Below, piece after piece: positions 56,092 through 63,851 of a stretch of 64,000 nucleotides of DNA (position 1 is the first letter of the stretch; the number at the start of each line of letters is the position of its first letter). A program made the translations under genes and the position numbers. A model generated the notes under the pieces. It was not told the origin of the DNA. It worked only from the letters and a program-made list of their open reading frames with translations, and searched no databases. Origin of the DNA: JAGOUY01 sp964562155 (GTDB taxonomy: Bacteria > Patescibacteriota > Patescibacteriia > 2-12-FULL-60-25); contig CAZLRU010000001.1 of assembly GCA_964562155.1 (NCBI GenBank), positions 45,702 to 109,701 of the forward strand. The letters are read 5' to 3'.

Positions 56092-56404
56092 GCGGTGGTG
56101 ATTAATGGCGGAAAATAAACCTGTTTGCGGTAGGGGGGTATGCCTTTAGTATACCTCGCCCTATTTGTGTTTGAAAATTTGCCACTTGATTTACTTTCAA
56201 AAAAACAGAGCTCTTTCGAGTTCGGTTTTTGGTGGAGTGCTGTTCCGTACGATGTCGAAACTGCTTTTGTCGAGGTAATGAATCTCTCGTTTATGTTTCC
56301 AGCCTTGAAGTAATGGGGAACCATTCCATTGTGTTATAGCGTTCTATGTCGCCATTTGCTATTTCCATTTTTTTGCTCTAGTTTATAAAAGTGGTGGTGG
56401 AGCG
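56092..56404. other. Gene-free spacer upstream of the EGF/Ig protein
   Basis: 313 bases. It holds a probable -10 (TATACT on the minus strand, 56148-56153) for the surface protein and an imperfect inverted repeat around 56138-56155. Nothing else is supported. Confidence 0.5.
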
Positions 56405-56812
56405 CTATAGAGAGAGGTAGCTTGTGACCTGTCTGAAGTACTCTTTGAGGTTTGGATAAGAAAGTGTCGCTTCAACTTTTGATAGTGGTATCCACTCAAC
56501 GCGATCCCATTCGTGTTCGGGTTTCTCTTTTTGATTTTTATCCAAAGGAGTCCCGAGATACATGGCAACCATGACATTCTGCGATTTTCCATCTTTATAT
56601 TCCATGTTTGGCAGCTGTCTCAGTATTTTTATAGATAGGCCCGTTTCTTCTCGGATTTCTCGAACAGCCGTTTCTTCAAACGATTCTCCCGCCTCGCAAT
56701 GCCCCTTAGGGAAGCTCCAATCATTATGTCTACCTCGAAACAACAAGAGGATTTCTGGCTCATTTAAGCCTGGTCGCATCATGATGGCGCCCGCCTTTGG
56801 TATTGGATTCAT
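56405..56812 (-). CDS. NUDIX hydrolase (Ap4A/diadenosine type)
   Basis: 135 residues with a complete Nudix box GHCEAGESFEETAVREIREETG (positions about 37-58; key residues G, E, R-E-x-x-E-E). GAIMMRP at the N-terminus and DWSFPKGH before the box resemble bis(5'-nucleosyl)-tetraphosphatases. It hydrolyses a nucleoside diphosphate-linked compound using Mg2+. The start follows GGAATAACCT. Confidence 0.9.
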   Translation of the reverse strand: MNPIPKAGAIMMRPGLNEPEILLLFRGRHNDWSFPKGHCEAGESFEETAVREIREETGLSIKILRQLPNMEYKDGKSQNVMVAMYLGTPLDKNQKEKPEHEWDRVEWIPLSKVEATLSYPNLKEYFRQVTSYLSL

Positions 56813-57039
56813 AGGTTATTCCGCTAGGGCCTTTGTCGTGATACCTCTTTCAGTACGGGCGTGCTGCTCATATCATAAATCATGACGGAATCCTATCACG
56901 TAGTTCCCATGATTATTAGGGGTGGGGAAGCTGTCATTCGGTTAGAACGATCGAGTTCCGCTAAAACAAAACAAGTTTCGAACTTTTTCTCATTTGATTG
57001 AACATATCCGCGCCCATTTTTAACTGATACACTGGCCAC

Positions 57040-57372
57040 ATGAATCAAATCGATTATCTTAGGCAATTTCGTGTCGGGAATTTTGCTGTATTCGATTTTG
57101 CAGCCTCTTTCTTAGGGATGCTGGCTTTGTCACCGTTGCTTTCCTATCTCTGTAAACGAGCGGGTGTTTATGTTCCAAAACGAAACTGGGTTATTTTGAC
57201 GCTGCCGATTGGCGTTCTCGCTCACATTCTCGCCGGAAACATCACCCCGCTCACAAAAGATGTTCTAGATCTTAGTGGCCATTATCTAGCCAAAATAGCC
57301 ATTGTTATCTGTGTTATTTTTGGAGTAGTGGGCATTCGATGGATCAAGCTAACTTCAAAGACAAAGGCTTAA
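57040..57372 (+). CDS. Small membrane protein, unknown
   Basis: 110 residues with three hydrophobic segments (FAASFLGMLALSPLLSYL, WVILTLPIGVLAHILAG, YLAKIAIVICVIFGVVGI). I do not recognise the family. A hairpin-repeat (57381-57415) follows its stop by 9 nt. Confidence 0.65.
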   Translation: MNQIDYLRQFRVGNFAVFDFAASFLGMLALSPLLSYLCKRAGVYVPKRNWVILTLPIGVLAHILAGNITPLTKDVLDLSGHYLAKIAIVICVIFGVVGIRWIKLTSKTKA

Positions 57373-57380
57373 AAATATAT

Positions 57381-57490
57381 ACAAAAATCCCCGCTGTTTA
57401 AACGGAGATTTTTGTGGAGCTGCATCGTGTGCTTTGTTTGTGCTGCTATAGCGAGTATGTCACCGCGTTATTATATTTCCTGATTATCAG
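57381..57490 (+). repeat. Dispersed repeat, copy A (hairpin plus downstream block)
   Basis: A terminator-like hairpin (ACAAAAATC...GATTTTTGT, 57381-57415) contains CCCCGCTGTTTAA, shared with copy D at 62623. It is followed by GCTATAGCGAGTATGTCACCG and TTCCTGATTATCA, shared with copies B and C. Confidence 0.7.
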
Positions 57491-57510
57491 GGAATGTAAT
57501 ACTCGTTGCA

Positions 57511-58062
57511 TCAATCGGTATCTATCTTTTGGAGCAGTGCATCAAGGTCAACTTTATCGAAATCAGTGGTATCGACTTCTATCACGTTCCCTGATAGAGA
57601 CAGGGGCTCGCAACGACCGGAGAGGAGGGATTTTTTGAACTCGTCGTAATTATCCGTGTCGACATGACCAGGGTGTCTCTGCCCGGACTCTGAACGCTTC
57701 TTGAAGCGCTCAAACAAAACCTTGCCGTCGGCTTTACACAGGATTTGGACAGTATCGAAATCGTACGTTTCTTTCAGAGCGGCAAGCTTTGAATTATCGA
57801 ACTCGGGCTTGAAGTTACTCTCGATCATGAATGGTCTATTCGCTTTTAACAGAGCTTCGGCGAAGTAATACAGCAAATCATAAGATATGAGACCGAGCTT
57901 TTTTGACCACTCTCGATCTTTCCATCCCAGCCCATCGAACATTAGCTCTTTTATGTCATCTTTTGAGACAAAGGGGATGCCCATACACTTCGCCAACCCC
58001 TTGCCTATCGTTGTTTTGCCGGAAGCAGGTAGTCCAGTGATGATCACAATCTTGTTTCGCAT
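57511..58062 (-). CDS. P-loop kinase (AAA_33/zeta-toxin-like small kinase)
   Basis: 183 residues starting with the Walker A ITGLPASGKTTIGKGLA. A lid-like segment with FERFKKRSESGQRHPGH and the FMIESNFKPEF region fit small-molecule kinases related to chloramphenicol phosphotransferase or adenylylsulfate kinase. Substrate unknown. The HAD gene lies 40 nt upstream on the same strand, a possible kinase/phosphatase pair. Confidence 0.8.
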   Translation of the reverse strand: MRNKIVIITGLPASGKTTIGKGLAKCMGIPFVSKDDIKELMFDGLGWKDREWSKKLGLISYDLLYYFAEALLKANRPFMIESNFKPEFDNSKLAALKETYDFDTVQILCKADGKVLFERFKKRSESGQRHPGHVDTDNYDEFKKSLLSGRCEPLSLSGNVIEVDTTDFDKVDLDALLQKIDTD

Positions 58063-58102
58063 ACAGTCTTAGATTAGCTCTTTTATTCATTGCACTCCAG
58101 GT

Positions 58103-58702
58103 TTATTCCATAGAGCTAATAGCCTTAGCGAGGTCCTTGGGATTGGATACGAGTTTATATGGGTTACCTTTTTGGAGTGTTTTTGCTGGATGGTAACCCC
58201 AAGTCACGGCGATACATCGTACTTCGCACTCCCCAGCCTCTTTTATATCACCCAGGGTATCCGTGACCATGATCGTTTCTTCGGGTTTTATCGAATATCT
58301 TTGAAGCACGTCCTGAATCTTTTTTACCTTGCTTTTCTCAACATCATTACCGAGAATTTCTTTGAAGGAATCTTTGAGGCCGTGTCGTTGCAAAAAGTCG
58401 GCGATGGGCTGGCTTATCGTGGATGAAATAATAATGAGTATGTGATCATGAGCGAGTTCTTTGATGATCTCGGCCACTTCGTTGTTCGGCTGGCATTGCA
58501 TGAGCTCCAGAGTGTACTGCCCGAAAAAATCGAAGAGCCTTGTTGGATTCGAGCTCGTTTTCTTTGGAGCGTTATTGATATTCCCCTCGAATCTTGCTCG
58601 ATACTCCTCTTCCGTGATCGAATCACGAGAATTGATGATCCGATAACAGAATAAAAAGGTATCAGCGATCACGCCATCGAAGTCGAAAAGGATGACTTTC
58701 AT
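58103..58702 (-). CDS. HAD-superfamily hydrolase
   Basis: 199 residues: motif I ILFDFDGVIADTF, motif II IIISSTIS, motif III Lys (EKSKVKK) and motif IV MVTDTLGDIKEA. A helical cap lies between motifs I and II. It is a phosphoglycolate phosphatase-like enzyme by appearance. It precedes the kinase gene. Confidence 0.88.
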   Translation of the reverse strand: MKVILFDFDGVIADTFLFCYRIINSRDSITEEEYRARFEGNINNAPKKTSSNPTRLFDFFGQYTLELMQCQPNNEVAEIIKELAHDHILIIISSTISQPIADFLQRHGLKDSFKEILGNDVEKSKVKKIQDVLQRYSIKPEETIMVTDTLGDIKEAGECEVRCIAVTWGYHPAKTLQKGNPYKLVSNPKDLAKAISSME

Positions 58703-59044
58703 AGAATATTCTTAGTAAGATTCGTTCATCGGTCCAGATAGGGTAGCATCCAGTTTCAGTTCTCGTTAGGGTACCGAACATGGCTATCTGATTGGAGCCG
58801 ACCAAATTGCTAAGATGAAACAAAGCCACGAACCGTTTTTAGCTCGATTCCTATCGGGGTTCTGTCGTGGAGGGCATGTGAACTATTTTTGAAAAAAGGA
58901 ATGACGCAATGATTTATGCTCTTTACTGAACATCCAAAGAATGGGCATGACATCCTTATCCGATCCGATTGAGGGCAGATTCACTTCCTCTGACGAACAC
59001 CGTGACAGATATCCCCGGACTTCTGAGATGTGCCAATGCATTGA
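58703..59044. other. Gene-free spacer with degenerate repeat copy E
   Basis: 342 bases without a gene. A hairpin (CCACGAACC near 58827 with GGTTCTGTCGTGG) contains CTCGATTCCTATCGGGGT, which matches copy B (CTCGATTCCTGTTGGGGT) of the dispersed repeat. The rest shows nothing. Confidence 0.5.
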
Positions 59045-59440
59045 TTATTGAGTACGAAGTATCGTGGCAATAAACCACGCTCCAAGACATAATGCGTCGA
59101 ATACAATCCAAAGCACGGTACCAGCCCAACGATGAGTGGCTCGATCAATCACTACCCGCTTGGAGCATTTTGGGTCATAAAGAACTGGTACTCGTTGCCC
59201 CACTTGAAACGAATCACTAAAATAACGCGTACTTAAACGAAAGGTGCGTCGTTCTCCTGTCTCTGCCGGGTATTCAATGACAGGTGTTCCGTTATCATAG
59301 TCCGCTTCAAAATGTACGACGACTCCTGATGCGCGCTTCCCATTTCGCATCATGTTCAGCGTAAGGAATGCTTCACGTATTGCTCCTAGTGTGAAGAGGG
59401 GTGAAATCCACAGGAGTAAATTAACAAGAGAGAAGTCCAT
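59045..59440 (-). CDS. DUF3592 domain membrane protein
   Basis: 131 residues with an N-terminal span, a beta domain (GKRASGVVVHFEADYDNGTPVIEYPAETGERRTFRL...FQVGQRVPVLYDPKCSKRVVID) and a C-terminal span. It is the compact form of DUF3592. The ATG at 59440 is preferred over 59458. Function unknown. Confidence 0.75.
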   Translation of the reverse strand: MDFSLVNLLLWISPLFTLGAIREAFLTLNMMRNGKRASGVVVHFEADYDNGTPVIEYPAETGERRTFRLSTRYFSDSFQVGQRVPVLYDPKCSKRVVIDRATHRWAGTVLWIVFDALCLGAWFIATILRTQ

Positions 59441-59599
59441 AACGGTTGATGGTAGCAATAAAATACTCTGTACGATAGGTGAATAAAAACGAATGAACAG
59501 CTACCAGTAGATCGCCGATGATCATCCCAACCTACTCTTGTTAGCGGTCTAGAAAATCGGGAGTTTGTTGAAGTAGATAAAGTCACCAAGACAAAACAA

Positions 59600-59705
59600 A
59601 AATCGAGCCATTTCTGACTCGATTCCTGTTGGGGTCACATTGTCGAGGTTGTTCGCACCGCTATAACAAATCTGTCACTGTGCTCTTTTATTCCTGATTA
59701 TCAAA
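59600..59705 (+). repeat. Dispersed repeat, copy B
   Basis: A hairpin AATCGAG/CTCGATT (59600-59624) is followed by the block GTCGAGGTTGTTCGCACC, then GCTATAACAAATCTGTCAC and TTCCTGATTATCA. It is about three quarters identical to copy C across roughly 60 bases by eye. It fills most of the gene-free stretch 59459-59758. Confidence 0.7.
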
Positions 59706-59758
59706 AATTATAAAATAATACGCTCATCGGCTAAACAAATACCAGATTTAAAATGAGC

Positions 59759-60049
59759 TCACGTTTCTAACGCAAAAAGAGACGGTTTTATATATCTCTC
59801 CTCATCCACTTGTGTTAGAGGTGCAAGCGTATAGATTCCTCCCCCTTCTTCTTTATGACGAATAAAAGAAAATCGCTGCCCTGTACTCTCTAGAATATCT
59901 TCTATCGTAAAGATGCGCTCGTGACCATTTTGATCTTCCCAAGAAATGAGATCATCCTCTAAATGAACTTCCGCCGCTGTTAAAACAGTTGTATCTTTGT
60001 TCGAGCGCACAAGTAGACGTGGATCGTGTATCAAAAATGTGAGATTCAT
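59759..60049 (-). CDS. Small protein coupled to the large kinase-like gene
   Basis: 96 residues, acidic, predicted beta-rich (MNLTFLIHDPRLLVRSNKDTTVLTAAEVHLEDDLISWEDQNGHER). It overlaps the stop of the 770-residue gene by 4 nt (ATGA), so the two are co-translated. I do not recognise it. The arrangement is that of a partner, chaperone or antitoxin/immunity protein, which is inference. Confidence 0.7.
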   Translation of the reverse strand: MNLTFLIHDPRLLVRSNKDTTVLTAAEVHLEDDLISWEDQNGHERIFTIEDILESTGQRFSFIRHKEEGGGIYTLAPLTQVDEERYIKPSLFALET

Positions 60050-62358
60050 ATAGCCGCTGATGCTGTGAGATTAAACCGTCGAATCAAGGCTTGTCGACGC
60101 GCAATCAACAAATGTTTTAGATCTTTTTCATCCTCAAGAGAGAGATGGGACGAAGCGATAAGACGCTCGATATCCGCTTCCGAAACTCGCTCAATAAAAA
60201 GCCTTGCTTGAATACGAAGATCATCCTCTGTGAGGCTCCCAAACACTCGGCCTGATGGAAATTCTTTTTTTCGCATCGTGTCGAGCTCAGGCACGGTATC
60301 TTCTTCCAATACCTTCTTTAGCCCACGAGCCCGAAATGATAGGGAGCCACCATTGTCAATGCGAACTAGCTCGCCATTCGCTGCTTTCATAATATTATCC
60401 CCATTCTGACCAATCACATCCCAATTGCCTAAGAATGCATCGACAATGAATCCTTTTTGAAGTTCTTGATTTTGCTCGATCTCTTTTAGAGAAAGAGACG
60501 CCCCTCCTTCTAGAAAAGAGCTCCCAATCGCCAGTCTCCCTTTTAATTCAAACAACTCTGATGCAGGCGCTGCGATACCTGCCTGCGTATAAATGGCATT
60601 AGCCAAATATTCCACCTTTGCTTGATCGGGATTCTTATAGAGTTTCACGTAAAAACGCTCCTTCGTGTTCGGATCTTCATAGACTCCTCCTTCATTTGTT
60701 CCCAGCGCCCGTTTTTTGCGTTCAAGCTGCCGCACGGGAATCGGTGTCTCTTTCTGAGAAAAACTGATCATATCGCCAAATTTCCCAACGAATACAAACG
60801 TCTCAATCGGTTTTCCGTTGACCTCTTTTAAGCCGGCGGCCCGAAGATCTTCTAGAAGATTCTCTCGCTCTTTATCTGAATTGCATTTAATCCCAAGGAT
60901 ATGCTTTGTTGGAACTCCGCCCGGAAACATAACTTCATTTGTTCGACGATACTTCTCTTTCATGTTCTGCATGAATTGAGCTGGCGATGAACGGTGCTGA
61001 TACCAATCCGGATCGGTACTCCCATACTTATCCCATTCATAGGCATACCAATCCGTTCGATCGAGTAGCGCAGGATCTAATACAAGAAAATAGCCGAGGG
61101 TATGTTCATTTGCTCCTTTCAAACCATCCCTTGTCACAACTCGTGTAAATGCGGATTCAGCCCCACCTGATTGAATATCACCAGAAGAGCTGGTCCCTTC
61201 AAATACAATCCCGCGAGACAAGCGCTCCATGGTAGACATGAGGCCGTCGCCCTCAAGGATTCGGACAATCGTTTGACGCGCCTTCCCAACCGTCGCCCCG
61301 AAAGCAATTCGATGATAAATCGCGTAGGGACTTAAACGCTGATATTCCCGATACTTCCCTTCTTCTACATACCCCATTTTTCCAGGAAAAACTTCCACTC
61401 TTTTAATCTTCTGCAAATCTGCATTAGAAACTTCATCTATGGATTGCGTATGATGCTCAGCGAGAGCATATCTCTTAATCAATGTCTCTTCTTCCACAGA
61501 AGGCTTGCACAGCCCCGCGTCAAGATCGAGCGTCGTCTTCATGACAGATTGCACACGATCGACGAGGAACGCAAAGTCCGGAGAGGTGCCGATCGCTTCT
61601 TTACGGAGTGAAATCGTCACCATCCTATCAGCCGCATGGGTACGACCACCACCTAACACAGGATGAATACTCAAGTTGCCTAATAAAGTTTCTTGTACCT
61701 TACCGAGTGGAGCCGCCACCCGAACATCAAGTCCCTGTTCCTCAATGAAATAAGCTGATTTTAGCCTTAGCTTTTTCCCTTTTTGAATAGCGCTTGGATA
61801 GGCTAGCTCCTTCTTCTTTCCTCGAACTCGTAGCTCAGGAACGATACTTTGGTAGTGATGATCTGCGAGCTTAAAAGAAAGACAAATACTATCTGGATAT
61901 TCAGTGAGAGCAATTGTCTGTCCCTCAATAGCTAATCCACCTCCGGTAAATGCTACTTTAGGAAACTCTGCTTTCCCGCGTAATTGTTCTCGCTTTTCCT
62001 CGAGTCGCTGCCAGGCGGAAGCGAATGTTGTGATGAGCTGCTCGCGCATCTCTTGGCGCTCAATTTGGCTCAATTCTTCCGCTTCTTCTTCGGTTGGTTC
62101 ACCGAAGAGTAGATCTGGATCATCGTCGCTAAGAGTCTGCCCTTCAAGCAGACTTCTGATTTCGGTATATTCACTCTCTAAAGGCTTCAATCTATCCCTG
62201 GGAACGTCCGCTTCATGTGCTTTTTGTAATTCTGCCCAAGCTGCATGTATCGCTTCGCCCGTCCTCAGCAAAACATCGGAACGCCTTTCTTTTCTAGCGA
62301 TAGGCGCTCCATTTTCTATCTCTTGCGTAAAAGACTGACCGCTTTCGACTGTGCGCAT
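60046..62358 (-). CDS. Large two-domain protein with ART-like and protein-kinase-like domains
   Basis: 770 residues, no signal peptide or span. Residues 1-130 are helical and acidic. The region 375-525 contains LSRGIVFEGTSSSGD (R382), SGGAESAFTRV and NEVMF (E475), which resembles an ADP-ribosyltransferase fold. Residues 555-680 resemble an atypical (HipA/actin-fragmin-type) kinase: RFYVKLYK (Lys572), QAKVEYLANAIY (Glu583), GNWDVIGQNGDNI (Asp647, Asn655) and VRIDNGGSL (Asp668), that is the Lys, Glu, catalytic-loop Asp/Asn and metal Asp in kinase order. It is translated with the 96-residue protein. It may be a cytosolic effector or a toxin. The ART assignment is tentative. Confidence 0.75.
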   Translation of the reverse strand: MRTVESGQSFTQEIENGAPIARKERRSDVLLRTGEAIHAAWAELQKAHEADVPRDRLKPLESEYTEIRSLLEGQTLSDDDPDLLFGEPTEEEAEELSQIERQEMREQLITTFASAWQRLEEKREQLRGKAEFPKVAFTGGGLAIEGQTIALTEYPDSICLSFKLADHHYQSIVPELRVRGKKKELAYPSAIQKGKKLRLKSAYFIEEQGLDVRVAAPLGKVQETLLGNLSIHPVLGGGRTHAADRMVTISLRKEAIGTSPDFAFLVDRVQSVMKTTLDLDAGLCKPSVEEETLIKRYALAEHHTQSIDEVSNADLQKIKRVEVFPGKMGYVEEGKYREYQRLSPYAIYHRIAFGATVGKARQTIVRILEGDGLMSTMERLSRGIVFEGTSSSGDIQSGGAESAFTRVVTRDGLKGANEHTLGYFLVLDPALLDRTDWYAYEWDKYGSTDPDWYQHRSSPAQFMQNMKEKYRRTNEVMFPGGVPTKHILGIKCNSDKERENLLEDLRAAGLKEVNGKPIETFVFVGKFGDMISFSQKETPIPVRQLERKKRALGTNEGGVYEDPNTKERFYVKLYKNPDQAKVEYLANAIYTQAGIAAPASELFELKGRLAIGSSFLEGGASLSLKEIEQNQELQKGFIVDAFLGNWDVIGQNGDNIMKAANGELVRIDNGGSLSFRARGLKKVLEEDTVPELDTMRKKEFPSGRVFGSLTEDDLRIQARLFIERVSEADIERLIASSHLSLEDEKDLKHLLIARRQALIRRFNLTASAAI

Positions 62359-62384
62359 ACAAAATATTTGTTACAATATAGCAT

Positions 62385-62561
62385 ATGAGCTACCCATCAA
62401 AAACAAGACTGAGATCCTTAAGTACCGAAAAGTTAAAGTCCCTGGAAAGGCGCTTACACCAACTCACGAAACATATCCAAGAAATACGTTTCCAATGGCT
62501 CAAAGAAGATAATGAAAAACGAATGAGTGCTATCAAGAAGTTAATTTCCGAATCCTCATAG
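62385..62561 (+). CDS. Small basic helical protein (58 residues)
   Basis: MSYPSKTRLRSLSTEKLKSLERR... continues as one charged amphipathic helix to TAG at 62559-62561. A TACAAT -10 (62372-62377) ends 7 nt before the ATG, suggesting a leaderless mRNA. It is divergent from the 770-residue gene, 26 nt away. Not recognised; the composition resembles small coiled-coil or DNA-binding accessory proteins. Confidence 0.5.
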   Translation: MSYPSKTRLRSLSTEKLKSLERRLHQLTKHIQEIRFQWLKEDNEKRMSAIKKLISESS

Positions 62562-62615
62562 GACGTTACCTTGCAATCGAATTGTATTCGAGCTTTACGC
62601 AAACGTAGGATAAAA

Positions 62616-62680
62616 AGCAAGACCCCCGCTGTTTAAGCGAAGATTTTCGTGGGGTGGCTAGTGGGAATCCTGCTCATTCG
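62616..62680 (+). repeat. Dispersed repeat, copy D
   Basis: CCCCGCTGTTTAAGCGAAG and ATTTTCGTGGGGTGG repeat the hairpin of copy A with a few changes. The downstream block is not preserved beyond GGGGTGGC. Confidence 0.6.
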
Positions 62681-62781
62681 CTCGTCGGGTCAACAGCCGG
62701 AACCTCCTCACTCACCCGCAGCCTGGGTTTCTCACGAGTGAAACTATTCACTCGTTCGAATACCCTTAGATCCCCACATCG

Positions 62782-62890
62782 CCCCATGAAAACACCGGCC
62801 CGAAATTGGACCGGTGTTTTCATGGGGTGGCATCGTCGAGGTCGTCCGCACTGCTATAGAGAATCTGCCACCGTGTTCATATATCCCAAA
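62782..62890 (+). repeat. Dispersed repeat, copy C, with terminator-like hairpin
   Basis: A 17-bp stem (62782-62798 with 62811-62827) is followed by GGCATCGTCGAGGTCGTCC, then GCACTGCTATAGAGAATCTG and CCACCGTGTTC, matching copy B. It lies just upstream of the DUF488 gene. Confidence 0.7.
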
Positions 62891-62944
62891 CTACCGATGA
62901 CCAACAACTCGCGCTCATGACCAACGAGGCGCTACACTGAATAC

Positions 62945-63475
62945 ATGCCGAAGCCCACTTTATACACCATCGGTCATTCAAACCGTACTGCACAGGAGTT
63001 TTTAGCAATGCTTCAGGCACATGGGATCAAAAAAGTGATTGATATCCGTACCATTCCAAAATCACGCCATAACCCACAATTCAATCAACCTGAATTGCGA
63101 AACTCATTGAAGCGAGGGCATATCCGCTATACTTATATGAAAAAGCTGGGAGGGTTGCGTCACGCCCACAAGGATTCCATCAACGACGGTTGGGTGAACG
63201 CATCATTTCGAGGTTTTGCGGATTATATGCAAACCGATGATTTCGACGCTGGCTTACAACGACTCGAAAAAGAAGCACAAAAACAGCCCATAGCGATCAT
63301 GTGCGCGGAGGCAGTGCCGTGGCGGTGCCATCGCTCTATGATTGCTGACGCCCTAACGGTTATCGGTTGGAACGTGCGGCATATCATGAGCCGTAAAACG
63401 GCAAACCTGCATAAACGGACGAGCTTCCTGCGCGTGCGACGCGGTAAGCTCACATATCCTGCTTCTGCGCTTTGA
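62945..63475 (+). CDS. DUF488 family protein
   Basis: 176 residues: LYTIGHSNRTAQEFLAMLQAHGIKKVIDIRTIPKS, LGGLR and IMCAEAVPWRCHRSMIADAL are the family's landmarks (the last holds a Cys-x-Glu and CHR motif thought to be catalytic). Function is not established; the fold is proposed to be nucleic-acid or nucleotide related. A terminator follows at 63507. Confidence 0.9.
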   Translation: MPKPTLYTIGHSNRTAQEFLAMLQAHGIKKVIDIRTIPKSRHNPQFNQPELRNSLKRGHIRYTYMKKLGGLRHAHKDSINDGWVNASFRGFADYMQTDDFDAGLQRLEKEAQKQPIAIMCAEAVPWRCHRSMIADALTVIGWNVRHIMSRKTANLHKRTSFLRVRRGKLTYPASAL

Positions 63476-63506
63476 GCTGAATACGGACGCTTCTGCCATA
63501 AGAGAA

Positions 63507-63540
63507 CATAAAACCTCCACAAATGCGTGGAGGTTTTATG
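63507..63540. terminator. Bidirectional terminator after DUF488 gene
   Basis: A perfect 14-bp stem (63507-63520 with 63527-63540), loop AAATGC, with A/T-rich ends, between convergent genes. Confidence 0.85.
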
Positions 63541-63575
63541 ATGTCGCGGCATTACGACAATCTTTCGAGATGATG

Positions 63576-63821
63576 TTATTCGATCTCGTCGATGGCTACG
63601 TCAAACGAAATGTCAGGATGCGAAGACCGCATCAGCTCTTTCGCTTTCTCGACATGTTCTTCAAAGATAGATACTGGACACATCGAGACAGGGCCTCTGA
63701 TGGTCAAAAGCACTTGCGTCGGGGATGGGACTACTACTTCGGCTTGACAACCGCAAGACTCAAACATATCCGTCACATCTTTCAAGGTTGTTGCATAGCG
63801 CTCGATTTCAGTTGGGTTCAT
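63576..63821 (-). CDS. Hypothetical small acidic protein
   Basis: 81 residues from the ATG at 63821, which follows GGAAGGAAATAACAAG, a possible Shine-Dalgarno; another in-frame ATG lies at 63839. The protein MNPTEIERYATTLKDVTDMFESCGCQ... has a CGC pair, another Cys-containing loop (VSMCPVS) and an acidic C-terminus. Not recognised. It follows the partial gene at the window end on the same strand. Confidence 0.65.
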   Translation of the reverse strand: MNPTEIERYATTLKDVTDMFESCGCQAEVVVPSPTQVLLTIRGPVSMCPVSIFEEHVEKAKELMRSSHPDISFDVAIDEIE

Positions 63822-63851
63822 CTTGTTATTTCCTTCCATACATCGTCGTTA

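Noticed and set aside
57381..62890. Repeats considered as integron attC sites
   Set aside because: No integrase of the IntI type is nearby, genes between the copies are in mixed orientation, and I do not see the paired RYYYAAC/GTTRRRY core sites.
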